From NCBI GenBank assembly GCA_002368645.1, contig DFEE01000009.1:2738-34339 (forward strand): a stretch of 31,602 nucleotides of DNA, in the 5' to 3' direction. The notes beneath the pieces were generated by a model. That model saw only the letters and a program-made list of their open reading frames with translations. It ran no database searches and was not told the DNA's origin. The DNA is from Bacteroidales bacterium UBA3810. GTDB taxonomy: Bacteria > Bacteroidota > Bacteroidia > Bacteroidales > Paludibacteraceae. Shown here piece after piece: positions 5,966 to 14,815 of this stretch. The stretch's first letter is position 1, and each line of letters begins with the position of its first letter. A program made the position numbers and the translations under genes.

Positions 5966-7069
5966 CTATAAGTTTGTTTCCTTTAGGCGTTCTGCATTTT
6001 CGGCGACGGTCAGTGCGTCTATAACTCCCTGTATATCACCATCCATGAAGGCTTGAAGGTTATAGACGGTATAACCGATTCGATGGTCTGTGATGCGTCC
6101 TTGCGGGTAATTGTAGGTTCTAATTTTGGCAGAGCGGTCACCGGTAGAAACCATTGTTTTGCGTTTTGCGGCAATGTCATCAATATACTTTTGGTGCTCC
6201 GAGTCGTAAATCTTGGTGCGTAATCGTGCGAGCGCGCGTTCCTTATTTTTAGGCTGGTCACGTGTTTCGGTACATTCAATCAGAATCTCCTGCACCTCGC
6301 CGGTGTTGGGATTTTTCCAGTTATAGCGTAGTCTGACACCCGAGTTGACTTTATTAACATTTTGTCCTCCGGCTCCTCCGCTGCGGAAATAGTCCCATCG
6401 AATTTCGCCTTCGTTAATCTGCACATCAAACTCATCTGCCTCCGGCAAGACAGCGACCGTTGCCGCTGAAGTGTGTACCCTCCCCTGCGTTTCCGTAACG
6501 GGAATACGCTGTACGCGATGAACGCCCGATTCATATTTGAGCGTGCCGTACACCTGCTCGCCGGTGACATTGAAGATAATCTCCTTAAAACCTCCAACAG
6601 CACCTTCGGAGAAGGATGAGACCGTATATTTGAAGCCTTTACGCTCAAAATACTTGACATACATCCGGAAAAGGTCCCCTGCAAACAAGGCTGCTTCATC
6701 TCCCCCAGTACCGCCACGGATTTCCATCACGACATTCTTACTATCCTCCGGATCAGAGGGCAAGAGCATGAGTTTAAGGTGTTCTTCCTGCTGCGGAAGA
6801 AGAGGTTCGATTTCATCCATCTCAGCCTTAGCCATCGCCTTCAGTTCCGGGTCAGACTCGTTATAAAAAAGGTCTTTGGCATCATTAAATCGCTTAAGGA
6901 TTTTCTTGTAGTCCTCGGCAGCAGCGAGCACACGCTCCAGCTCATGATATTCTCGATTAAGTCGGACATAACGAGGTTGGTCTGCTATCACCGAGGGGTC
7001 GGTGATAAGCAGAGAAACCTCATGAAACTTCGCCTCAAGGCCTTCTATTTTAGTGAGTAAGTCAGTCAT
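5966..7069 (-). CDS. prfA: Peptide chain release factor 1
   Basis: RF1 ends translation at UAA and UAG codons. The 367-residue protein carries the catalytic GGQ at 234-236 (RSGGAGGQNVNKV), which enters the peptidyl-transferase centre. It has PVT at 190-192 in the position of the P-x-T tripeptide that distinguishes RF1 from RF2 (SPF). The acidic RGGTGGDEAALFAGDL stretch at about 118-132 is also typical. Its ATG shares one base with the stop of the M16 protease gene (TAATG). I see no frameshift site; programmed frameshifting belongs to prfB. Confidence 0.97.
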   Translation of the reverse strand: MTDLLTKIEGLEAKFHEVSLLITDPSVIADQPRYVRLNREYHELERVLAAAEDYKKILKRFNDAKDLFYNESDPELKAMAKAEMDEIEPLLPQQEEHLKLMLLPSDPEDSKNVVMEIRGGTGGDEAALFAGDLFRMYVKYFERKGFKYTVSSFSEGAVGGFKEIIFNVTGEQVYGTLKYESGVHRVQRIPVTETQGRVHTSAATVAVLPEADEFDVQINEGEIRWDYFRSGGAGGQNVNKVNSGVRLRYNWKNPNTGEVQEILIECTETRDQPKNKERALARLRTKIYDSEHQKYIDDIAAKRKTMVSTGDRSAKIRTYNYPQGRITDHRIGYTVYNLQAFMDGDIQGVIDALTVAENAERLKETNL

Positions 7070-9999
7070 TAGTAGATAAAGATGTCTTCAAGAGTCAATT
7101 GACGAACAGGACCGAGGGTCTTGAGGTAGTTCATATCCAAGTCCTTGGGATTACCCAACAGCAAGTGGCGATAGGTGCGGTTGGCGACATGTTCCTTCTG
7201 GAAGGCTACCATATCGTCCATTGTTATCGTCGGGATAATCTCGTAGAGGTCTTGGTAGTAATCATGGTCCCAGCCTTGCCGTTCAAATCCGATGTAGGCA
7301 TTGATAGGTGCCGCACGAACATAGCGGCGTTGCTCAATGCCCTTCATCAACGAGGCTTTAGCCTGCTCAAAAGCCGACTCGGAGATAGGCAATTCGTTGC
7401 AAATCTGGCGGAAAGTCTCCACGCAGTCTTGCAGTTTATCGTTTTGGGAAATGATAAACGTGTAGAATATATTATTCTGTCCCTTATATTCAGGCATGGA
7501 ATAGCGAGCAGAAGCGTGGTAAGCGAGCGACCGCGCTTCGCGCATCTCTTGGAATACGACAGCCCCCATGGAGCCGGAGAAATATTCGTTGAAGAGACGA
7601 ATAATCGCTTCATCCTTCATATCATAGACCTCACCCCAGTTCGCGTAAGACATGAGATACACAGCCGGAGCGTCGTAAGGAGCAATCCATACTTCGGTTT
7701 TATCTACTTGCTGGTGCGCAATAGGAGCCTCCTCTAAACGGGCTTCAGCCTCACCGAGTTCAATGAGTCGGCAAGCGTCTAAGAGTTTCGTAATATCCTT
7801 CTCGGTAGCGGGTCCGAAGTATGTCACACGGCTGATAGCGGGCACCAACGCGCGCAACTCAGCGAGCAACTGCTCCGACGAGAGCGCTTTCATCTGCTCC
7901 GGAGTGAGGGTAGTACGACGCACTGCATCAAAGCCGTCAAGACCGCAATCGGTCAGCGCATCAAAGCAAGCATCTTGGTCTTTTTTATTAAGTTCATGGG
8001 CTTGAAGCGCATCGCGCACTAACTCCTGATAAATCGCCTCATCGGGCTGAGCCGTCAGAAGCCATGCCTCTAAGAGGTTAAGCGTAGGTTGCAAGTTCTC
8101 TTGCAAACCGCTGATGGTCAGAACTGTGTGGTCAGCATTCACGCTGATACGCATATCGGAAGCCAGGGCATAAAGCTGCATTTGCAATTCCATAGCGGAC
8201 ATCTCGTCCGTCCCTAAGTATTGCATCATCGACTCCGCCATAGAGAGTTCGGGAGCCTGATTGTGCCCCTTATTGATGATGAAAGAAAGGGTGAATAGTT
8301 CATTCTCCTTATTCTGACGGGAAAGCAGTTGTTGTCCTTTCGCCAGAGTCGATTGGTTCAAATCTTTTTCAAAATCCAAGAATTGCGGTGTGAGTCGCTC
8401 TGCTTGCATAGCCAAGAGATTTTGGCAGAACTCGGAGCTCTTGTCACGGTTCATCTCAATAGGTGTGATAATAGGTTTATCCACTTTCACGGCGTTCATC
8501 TTAGCCGACTGCTCCTTATAGACGCAAGCGTACTTGTCGGTGAAATACTTATTGGCAACGCGGACAACATCGTCTTTGGTAATATCGGCCAAGCGATCCA
8601 CCTCATGCACCAAATCGGCGTAAGGTATGTCGTAGATGAAACTCTGGAGGAAAACGTTGTCGCGGGCGTTATTGGACTGCAAACTAACCATTTGGTCCTT
8701 ACGGGCGTTGTTGATAATAGCGGTTAAGAGTTCATCGGAGAAATCACCGGCTTTGAGTCGCTCAACCTGCGCTAACATCAAGTCTTTCACCTCTTTAAGC
8801 GATTGTCCCTCTTTGGGGATACCGATAAGCAGATAGGTCGAATAGTCATTACCGGGATAGCAAAACTCACCGGCATCGAGAATCTGCTGTTGCTGCATCA
8901 ACTGGTCGAAGAAGCCGACTTTGCCGTTTTGCAGAATAGCATCGATAATGGTCACAACATCCATGTCCTCGTGGTTGAGCGCCGGGAAAGTCCAGCCTAA
9001 CCAGGTCATGGGTGCTTCTTGACCATAGACAACTGTATCTTTAGCCGCAGCTAAAGGAGCTTGCTCCGGAATGGAGAATTTGGGCAGATTCTCATTGGGT
9101 TCCCAATCGCCGAAATACTCCTCGATAATGTCCATGGCATGGTCGAAGTCCAAGTCTCCGGACAAGCAAATAGCCACATTATTAGGGCGATAATAAGTAT
9201 TGTAGAACTTCTTGATATTGATAAGACTGGGATTCTTGAGGTGCTCAGGCGTACCGATTACTTCATGCTGGCGGTAAGGAATATCCGGATAGAGGATGTT
9301 ATTGATTGCCAACAAAACTTTTCCCTGGTCATTGGAAGAGCGCATGTTATATTCCTCATAAACCGCTTCCAGTTCCGTATGGAAACCACGGATAACCAAG
9401 TCTTTAAAACGCCCGGACTCAATCATTGCCCAACGGCGTAACTCCCCGCTGGGAATTACCTCGTGGTAGCAAGTACGGTCATTGGAAGTGTAAGCATTGA
9501 GACGCGTAGCGCCAATGCCATCCATCATCTTATCAAACTCGTTGGCAATCGCGATCTTCGAGCTTTCATAACTAAAGGAGTCGATGAGGTGATAAATAGC
9601 TTTGCGCTCAGCAGCATCGGTCGTCTGACCATACAACTCATATAGGCTGTCAATCGCCTGCAGATTAGGTTTCTCCGCCTCATAATCGGTTGTGCCGTAT
9701 TGGCTGGTACCCTTGAACATCAAATGTTCCTCATAGTGCGCCAAACCGGTTGATTCTAACGGGTCCTGTTGACCGCCGGCTTTAACGACAATGAAGGTCT
9801 GAATCTCAGGTTTCTCGGCGTTTTTGGTCAGATAGACTTTCAGCCCGTTGGACAACGTATAGATGCGTGCCTTCATAGGGTCATTGTTCACCGTCTCATA
9901 ATGACGAGAGCGTTTGGGAGCCCAAATACCGACCGCAATAATCGCTAAAGCGACTACCACAAGGACAGTAAGGGTGATACATAAATTCTTTTTGTTCAT
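7069..9999 (-). CDS. Membrane-anchored M16 zinc peptidase (pitrilysin/insulinase-like)
   Basis: At 976 residues this is the long, duplicated form of M16. An N-terminal membrane anchor or uncleaved signal (residues 7-27) suggests an envelope location. The active half has the inverted zinc motif HYEEH at 88-92 (HxxEH) and the acidic follow-up ELEAVYEE at 209-216, which supplies the third ligand. About 35 extra residues separate the two compared with the usual spacing. The second half (roughly 530-976) is the inactive M16 partner domain that forms the clamshell, containing FNEYFSGSMGAVVFQEMREARSL-type sequence. Such proteases degrade peptides in the periplasm. It sits between folD (ATGA overlap) and prfA. 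Confidence 0.92.
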   Translation of the reverse strand: MNKKNLCITLTVLVVVALAIIAVGIWAPKRSRHYETVNNDPMKARIYTLSNGLKVYLTKNAEKPEIQTFIVVKAGGQQDPLESTGLAHYEEHLMFKGTSQYGTTDYEAEKPNLQAIDSLYELYGQTTDAAERKAIYHLIDSFSYESSKIAIANEFDKMMDGIGATRLNAYTSNDRTCYHEVIPSGELRRWAMIESGRFKDLVIRGFHTELEAVYEEYNMRSSNDQGKVLLAINNILYPDIPYRQHEVIGTPEHLKNPSLINIKKFYNTYYRPNNVAICLSGDLDFDHAMDIIEEYFGDWEPNENLPKFSIPEQAPLAAAKDTVVYGQEAPMTWLGWTFPALNHEDMDVVTIIDAILQNGKVGFFDQLMQQQQILDAGEFCYPGNDYSTYLLIGIPKEGQSLKEVKDLMLAQVERLKAGDFSDELLTAIINNARKDQMVSLQSNNARDNVFLQSFIYDIPYADLVHEVDRLADITKDDVVRVANKYFTDKYACVYKEQSAKMNAVKVDKPIITPIEMNRDKSSEFCQNLLAMQAERLTPQFLDFEKDLNQSTLAKGQQLLSRQNKENELFTLSFIINKGHNQAPELSMAESMMQYLGTDEMSAMELQMQLYALASDMRISVNADHTVLTISGLQENLQPTLNLLEAWLLTAQPDEAIYQELVRDALQAHELNKKDQDACFDALTDCGLDGFDAVRRTTLTPEQMKALSSEQLLAELRALVPAISRVTYFGPATEKDITKLLDACRLIELGEAEARLEEAPIAHQQVDKTEVWIAPYDAPAVYLMSYANWGEVYDMKDEAIIRLFNEYFSGSMGAVVFQEMREARSLAYHASARYSMPEYKGQNNIFYTFIISQNDKLQDCVETFRQICNELPISESAFEQAKASLMKGIEQRRYVRAAPINAYIGFERQGWDHDYYQDLYEIIPTITMDDMVAFQKEHVANRTYRHLLLGNPKDLDMNYLKTLGPVRQLTLEDIFIY

Positions 10000-10880
10000 A
10001 GTGATATAGTATTATTAAATCGATATGCTTGCATCGTGTTTTGTAATAAGCTGACGATGGTCATGGGTCCTACCCCACCCGGCACGGGCGAGATGTAGGC
10101 ACATTTGGGTGCTACAGCATTGAAGTCCACATCGCCGGACAGACGATAGCCCTTCGGCGATTGCGGGTCATCGATGCGTGTAATCCCCACATCAATCACC
10201 GTTGCTCCTTCCGGCACCATATCCGCCGTCAATAACCCCGGTTGTCCCACCGCCACAATGATAATATCGGCAGTAAGACAAATCTCTTTCAGGTGCCGTG
10301 TATGGCTGTGGCAAAGGGTGACCGTAGCGTTACCCCGCTCATGTTTCTGCATCAGAAGTGTCGCCATGGGTTTGCCCACTATATTGGAGCGTCCAATGAC
10401 GACAACATGCTTGCCGTCTGTCGGGATATTGTATCGTTTGAGCAATTCCCGAATCCCTTTTGGCGTTGCACTAATGATACATGGCAGCCCCTTGGCAGCC
10501 CGACCGACATTCTCCGGCGTCAAACCGTCCACATCCTTGCGAAAATCGATGGTTGATGTAATCATCTGCTCATCAATATGTGCCGGCAAGGGCAATTGGA
10601 CGATGAAGCCGTCTAAGGAATCATCGTGATTGAGTATTTCTATCTCATTGAGCAGTTCAACCGCCGTTATATCTTCCTCAAATGCAATTTTGTCAGCTCT
10701 GATGCCTACCTCTTGACAGGCTTTCAACTTATTCGCCACATAGGTCTCGGAGGCAGGATTGTGCCCCACAATGACGATGCCCAAATGCGGCGGACGCTTG
10801 CCCGACGCTATCAAAGCAGCCACTTCGCTTTTCAGCTCGCCACGGATATCCGCTGCTATTTTTTTGCCGTCTAATATCAT
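9996..10880 (-). CDS. folD: Methylenetetrahydrofolate dehydrogenase/cyclohydrolase FolD
   Basis: FolD interconverts 5,10-methylene- and 10-formyl-tetrahydrofolate using NADP, supplying one-carbon units for purines and formyl-Met-tRNA. The 294-residue protein has the catalytic S-x-x-Y-x-x-x-K (S44, Y47, K51), the substrate loop GFIVQLPLP at 91-99, DVDGLTPENVGR at about 117-127 and the dinucleotide motif VIGRSNIVGKP at 161-171. It overlaps both ffh upstream and the M16 gene downstream by ATGA, so it is translationally coupled inside the long operon. Confidence 0.97.
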   Translation of the reverse strand: MILDGKKIAADIRGELKSEVAALIASGKRPPHLGIVIVGHNPASETYVANKLKACQEVGIRADKIAFEEDITAVELLNEIEILNHDDSLDGFIVQLPLPAHIDEQMITSTIDFRKDVDGLTPENVGRAAKGLPCIISATPKGIRELLKRYNIPTDGKHVVVIGRSNIVGKPMATLLMQKHERGNATVTLCHSHTRHLKEICLTADIIIVAVGQPGLLTADMVPEGATVIDVGITRIDDPQSPKGYRLSGDVDFNAVAPKCAYISPVPGGVGPMTIVSLLQNTMQAYRFNNTISL

Positions 10881-12175
10881 TTCCGTCTCATTTGTTGCAC
10901 TTTACGCATCATCTTGGATGTTTGTTCAAATTGTTTGAGGAACCGGTTGAGTTCAACAATCGAGCGACCGCTACCTTTGGCAATACGTTCTTTGCGGCTA
11001 CCATTAAGGCAGGCGGGATTAGCACGTTCGTAGGGCGTCATGGAACTAATCATGGCTTCAATCGGCTTGAACGCGTCATCGCTGACCTCTACATTCTTCA
11101 GTGCTTTGTCCATGCCCGGGATCATCCCCATCAAGTCCTTCATGGAACCCATTTTTTTGATTTGTTGTATTTGGGAGATAAAGTCATTGAAGTCAAATTG
11201 GTTATGGGCAATCTTCTTGCTTATCCGGCGAGCCTCCTGTTCATCGTATTGCTCTTGGGCGCGCTCTACCAAGCTCACCACATCACCCATACCTAAAATA
11301 CGGTCTGCCATACGCGCCGGATGGAAGACATCCAACGCTTCCATCTTTTCGCCCGTACCGATGAACTTAATCGGTTTATCCACAACGCTTCGGATGGACA
11401 ACGCAGCACCGCCGCGGGCATCGCCATCCAATTTGGTCAGAATAACGCCGTCGAAATCCAATCGGTCATTAAATTCCTTCGCCGTATTAACGGCATCTTG
11501 ACCGGTCATCGAATCCACCACAAAGAGGGTCTCAGAAGGCTGAACCGCTTGTTTGATTGCTGCTATCTCCTGCATCATCTGCTCGTCTATAGCCAAACGA
11601 CCCGCCGTATCGATTATGAGCACATCATAGCCGTAAGTCCGAGCATATTGGAGGGCTTTTTTAGCCTTATTAACAGCATTTTGCTCGTCCGGTTCGTCAT
11701 AGACCTTAGCCTGAACCTGTTCGCCCAATACGCGTAATTGCTCTATCGCAGCCGGCCGATACACATCACAAGCCGCCAAGAGGACTTTCTTATTTTTCTT
11801 CGATTGCAGATAATGCGCTAATTTGGCGGCATGGGTCGTTTTACCGCTACCCTGGAGACCCGCCATGAGGATGATTGCCGGATTGCCTTTGAGATTGAGC
11901 TCCACGGCTTCGCCGCCCATCAATTCCGCCAGTTCGTCATGCGTAATCTTCACCATCAACTGTCCCGGTCTAATGGCGGTCATCACATTTTGTCCTAAGG
12001 CTTTTTCCTTCACCTGGTCTGTGAACTGCTTGGCGACCTTATAACTGACATCGGCCTCCAATAGCGCCTTACGGATATCCTTGACCGTCTCCGCTATGTT
12101 GATTTCCGTAATACGGCCTTCTCCTTTAAGAATCTTAAAACTTCTTTCTAAACGTTCTGATAGATTGTCGAACAT
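10877..12175 (-). CDS. ffh: Signal recognition particle protein Ffh (SRP54)
   Basis: Ffh binds 4.5S RNA and signal sequences and, with FtsY, delivers nascent membrane proteins to SecYEG. The 432 residues show the N domain (1-95), then the GTPase G domain with G1 GLQGSGKTT at 106-114, DTAGR at 189-193 and TKLDGDARGG at 247-256. The methionine-rich M domain begins at about 330, with GSGRSIVELNRFLKQFEQ in the RNA-binding helix-turn-helix and an MMRKVQQMRRK tail. The 4.5S RNA gene is not recognisable nearby. There is one base between the upstream gene and its ATG. Confidence 0.97.
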   Translation of the reverse strand: MFDNLSERLERSFKILKGEGRITEINIAETVKDIRKALLEADVSYKVAKQFTDQVKEKALGQNVMTAIRPGQLMVKITHDELAELMGGEAVELNLKGNPAIILMAGLQGSGKTTHAAKLAHYLQSKKNKKVLLAACDVYRPAAIEQLRVLGEQVQAKVYDEPDEQNAVNKAKKALQYARTYGYDVLIIDTAGRLAIDEQMMQEIAAIKQAVQPSETLFVVDSMTGQDAVNTAKEFNDRLDFDGVILTKLDGDARGGAALSIRSVVDKPIKFIGTGEKMEALDVFHPARMADRILGMGDVVSLVERAQEQYDEQEARRISKKIAHNQFDFNDFISQIQQIKKMGSMKDLMGMIPGMDKALKNVEVSDDAFKPIEAMISSMTPYERANPACLNGSRKERIAKGSGRSIVELNRFLKQFEQTSKMMRKVQQMRRK

Positions 12176-12176
12176 A

Positions 12177-13118
12177 TTATTCTATGGTTAAAAGTTGATC
12201 TTCTATTATATATATGTGTTCCAACGGCACGCCACGGGCAGCTAATTCGCCGCGGTCCGGCCGAAAGACCTTAAAAAACTCCTTCGCACTGCCATACATC
12301 TGCCGTGCCGTCCGATAGTTCTCATACGCCATCATGCGGTCATCTCGCAAGAGCCAGCAGCAATGCCCGTAATTGAGGTAATCATGTGCTGTGGCATGCT
12401 TACCCCTTAGTCGCTTGACGAGCCAGCGGTCAGCTTCCTCTAAATTATCCCACAGCAAGTCTAATCTCCCGACCTCCAGATACACTTTCGCCAAGCGTTT
12501 AAGCCGTTCTTCGTCCTCACCGATGAGGATATCAAAGAGCCAGGTCTCCGGCAGCTCGTCGATAACCCGGTCATTCAACTCCGTAGAACCCATTGCCCCG
12601 AAGAGTTGTTTCATCAAAGCAGAAGACTCTACTATACCGCACACCGTTGCAAAAGCAACTGTCCCGTCCCCGAACACCTCCTCTACCCGTTTCTGCACAT
12701 CCGGGAAGAAATCTATACGATTATCCCTCAATATCAGATGAATAATCAGATTCGCGTAAGCTTGCACGCTTTTAGCCGTATTGGCTTCCGGCTCAATCGC
12801 CTCTATCATGTCATCCCAATCCGGTTCCGGCACAAAAGAGATGCCTCGTTTGGCGCACACTTTAGCAAACAGTTCGTCCAATAGCACATACGCCTTACCC
12901 GTCAGACGATTCAGCTGTTGTTCACGGTCCTCCTCATTGTCCTCGACTAAAAACCATTCTACCAATGGCTTATAGTTGTCCTCTAATTCTTCCAACCGCG
13001 CGGCATATTGCTCATACCCTATTTCCTTCGCCCAAGGCGTCATAATCGCCGTCGCATGGTGAATCATGCATTGCGCTAAAGCACTGTCGGCTGTATTATA
13101 TTGTTCTTGTAAGGTCAT
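12177..13118 (-). CDS. Unknown helical protein in the ffh operon
   Basis: I do not recognise this 313-residue protein. It has no signal peptide or membrane segment, is acidic (many Glu and Asp), and is predicted mostly helical. The last third (ERLKRLAKVYLEVGRLDLL, then HDYLNYGHCCWLLRDDRMMAYENYRTA) has the spacing of two to three degenerate TPR-like helix pairs. The first 120 residues are a separate helical region. It overlaps the glycosyltransferase gene upstream by ATGA and abuts ffh, so it is made together with both. A scaffold or adaptor role would fit the TPR look, but nothing shows a partner. Confidence 0.8.
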   Translation of the reverse strand: MTLQEQYNTADSALAQCMIHHATAIMTPWAKEIGYEQYAARLEELEDNYKPLVEWFLVEDNEEDREQQLNRLTGKAYVLLDELFAKVCAKRGISFVPEPDWDDMIEAIEPEANTAKSVQAYANLIIHLILRDNRIDFFPDVQKRVEEVFGDGTVAFATVCGIVESSALMKQLFGAMGSTELNDRVIDELPETWLFDILIGEDEERLKRLAKVYLEVGRLDLLWDNLEEADRWLVKRLRGKHATAHDYLNYGHCCWLLRDDRMMAYENYRTARQMYGSAKEFFKVFRPDRGELAARGVPLEHIYIIEDQLLTIE

Positions 13119-14065
13119 ATCGTAGCTTTTATTTGATAATCATTACGGCTCTCGCTATTGCGCAGCACCAACTCTCCGATAAAGCCGGCGAGGAAGAGCA
13201 TCGTACCCAATATCATCATCAGCATTGATACTTGGAAATACGCATTTTGTCCCAACAGCATCGAAGTGCCCACTGTATAAAGGGCATGTATCTTCAAGCC
13301 GATAACAATACATATTGCCACAAAGCCAAGAAAGAACATCAGGCTCCCCATAAGGCCGAAAAAGTGCATCGGTTGCTTGCCGAACTTATTGAGAAACCAT
13401 ATGGTCATCAGGTCTAAATACCCGTTGACAAATCGGTTGAGTCCGAACTTCGAGTTTCCGAACTCGCGCTTGCGGTGTTGCACCACCTTCTCCCCGATCT
13501 TCGTAAAGCCCGCGTTTTTCGCCAAATAAGGAATGTAGCGGTGCATCTCCGAGAACACCTCTATATTCTTGACCACTTCCCGGCGATACGCTTTAAGGCC
13601 GCAATTCATATCATGCAGTTGAATGCCGGTCACCTTACGGGCTGTGGCGTTAAAGAGCTTCGAAGGCAGGTTCTTGGTCAGCTTGTTATCATACCGCTTC
13701 TGCTTCCATCCGGAGACCAAATCGTAGCCTTCTTCCTTTATCATGCGGTACAATGCCGGTATCTCATCCGGACTGTCTTGCAAGTCCGCATCCATCGTGA
13801 TAACGACATCACCTTTCGCCGCCTGGAAGCCCACTTGCAACGCTGCTGACTTGCCGTAGTTCCGCCTAAAGCATATTCCCCGCACCGCTGAACATGCGGC
13901 TTTTAAGTTCTCTATCACTTCCCATGACTTATCCGTAGAACCGTCATTGACATAGATGACCTCGTAGCTGAACCCATTTTCTTGCATCACGCGTGCAATC
14001 CACGCATTCAACTTCGGTAACGATTCTTCCTCATTATAAAGAGGAACTATAACTGTTATATCCAT
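13115..14065 (-). CDS. Family 2 glycosyltransferase, GtrB/dolichol-phosphate-sugar-synthase type
   Basis: The protein has 316 residues. The GT-A domain carries VPLYNEEESLP at 7-17, VNDGSTD at 39-45 and MDADLQDSPDEI at 91-102, whose DAD is the metal-binding DxD. HRYIPYLAKNAGF and the GNSKFG motif are typical of enzymes that move a sugar from a nucleotide donor to undecaprenyl or dolichyl phosphate. Two membrane segments follow at about 232-255 and 268-290. The product would be a lipid-linked sugar used by membrane glycosyltransferases. The sugar is unknown. It overlaps the next gene by ATGA. Confidence 0.92.
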   Translation of the reverse strand: MDITVIVPLYNEEESLPKLNAWIARVMQENGFSYEVIYVNDGSTDKSWEVIENLKAACSAVRGICFRRNYGKSAALQVGFQAAKGDVVITMDADLQDSPDEIPALYRMIKEEGYDLVSGWKQKRYDNKLTKNLPSKLFNATARKVTGIQLHDMNCGLKAYRREVVKNIEVFSEMHRYIPYLAKNAGFTKIGEKVVQHRKREFGNSKFGLNRFVNGYLDLMTIWFLNKFGKQPMHFFGLMGSLMFFLGFVAICIVIGLKIHALYTVGTSMLLGQNAYFQVSMLMMILGTMLFLAGFIGELVLRNSESRNDYQIKATI

Positions 14066-14098
14066 ATTCCGTAATTCTAATTTCTTATTCTTTAGCCC

Positions 14099-14815
14099 TT
14101 ACTGCTGTTGAGTTCCAAATACCTCCATGCCGAAGGCTTTAGTAAAAGAGCCGTTACTGACCAACTTCTCTGCCTTGTCCAGTTCTATTCCCTTGAACGG
14201 GGTCATCAACAGTATCCTATCGCTCATCTGCAACGCTAATTCCAACTCGTGCGTCGAGATTAGGATTGTCTTGCCTTCTTCATGGGCTAAACGCCTGAGC
14301 AGCTTAAGCACCAATATCCGGTTCGGCAAATCCAAATGCGCCGTCGGCTCATCCAGCAAAATCACCGGCGTCGTCTGCGCTAACGCTTTAGCTATCAGCA
14401 CACGCTGTTTCTCACCATCCGAAAGGGCGTTGAAGAAACAGTCTTTCCAATTCGCCACATCTATGAAACCTACTGACGCAAGGCTTTCCGATATAATCCG
14501 CTCATCATCCTCATCAAGCGTCCCCATATAATCCGTATATGGAAATCGACCTAATGCCACCACATCGTGCACCGTCGTATTCTCCAAACTCGTGCTCTCT
14601 GTCAGCACAAGCGCCGACTCATCGGACGCAAAACTACCGCCCAACGGCGATATCAGACCGCTCAGAGTCTGCAATAACGTCGATTTGCCGCAACCGTTCG
14701 GACCCAACATCGACACTATCTCACCACTATACAGCGCGAAATTCAGACCCGATTGAACAACACGGTTACGATAACCGATCGTCAAGTTATTGGTATAGAT
14801 ACTGGCGTGTGACAC
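14099..14815 (-). CDS. ABC transporter ATPase, FecE/BtuD-like, without its permease
   Basis: A 238-residue nucleotide-binding subunit most like those of iron-siderophore, haem or cobalamin importers. Walker A is GPNGCGKS at 38-45, the signature LSDGE at 131-135 (LSGGQ in most families), Walker B VILLDEP at 151-157, and the switch His is in ISTHE near 189. The Q-loop position (LVLTES at 69-74) has no Gln, which I recall for Bacteroidota members of this group. The start is GTG at 14815, inside the last 29 bases of murF-alr; no ATG start is available. The permease and binding protein are not in the window, so it is an orphan subunit inside a cell-wall and translation operon. Confidence 0.88.
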   Translation of the reverse strand: MSHASIYTNNLTIGYRNRVVQSGLNFALYSGEIVSMLGPNGCGKSTLLQTLSGLISPLGGSFASDESALVLTESTSLENTTVHDVVALGRFPYTDYMGTLDEDDERIISESLASVGFIDVANWKDCFFNALSDGEKQRVLIAKALAQTTPVILLDEPTAHLDLPNRILVLKLLRRLAHEEGKTILISTHELELALQMSDRILLMTPFKGIELDKAEKLVSNGSFTKAFGMEVFGTQQQ

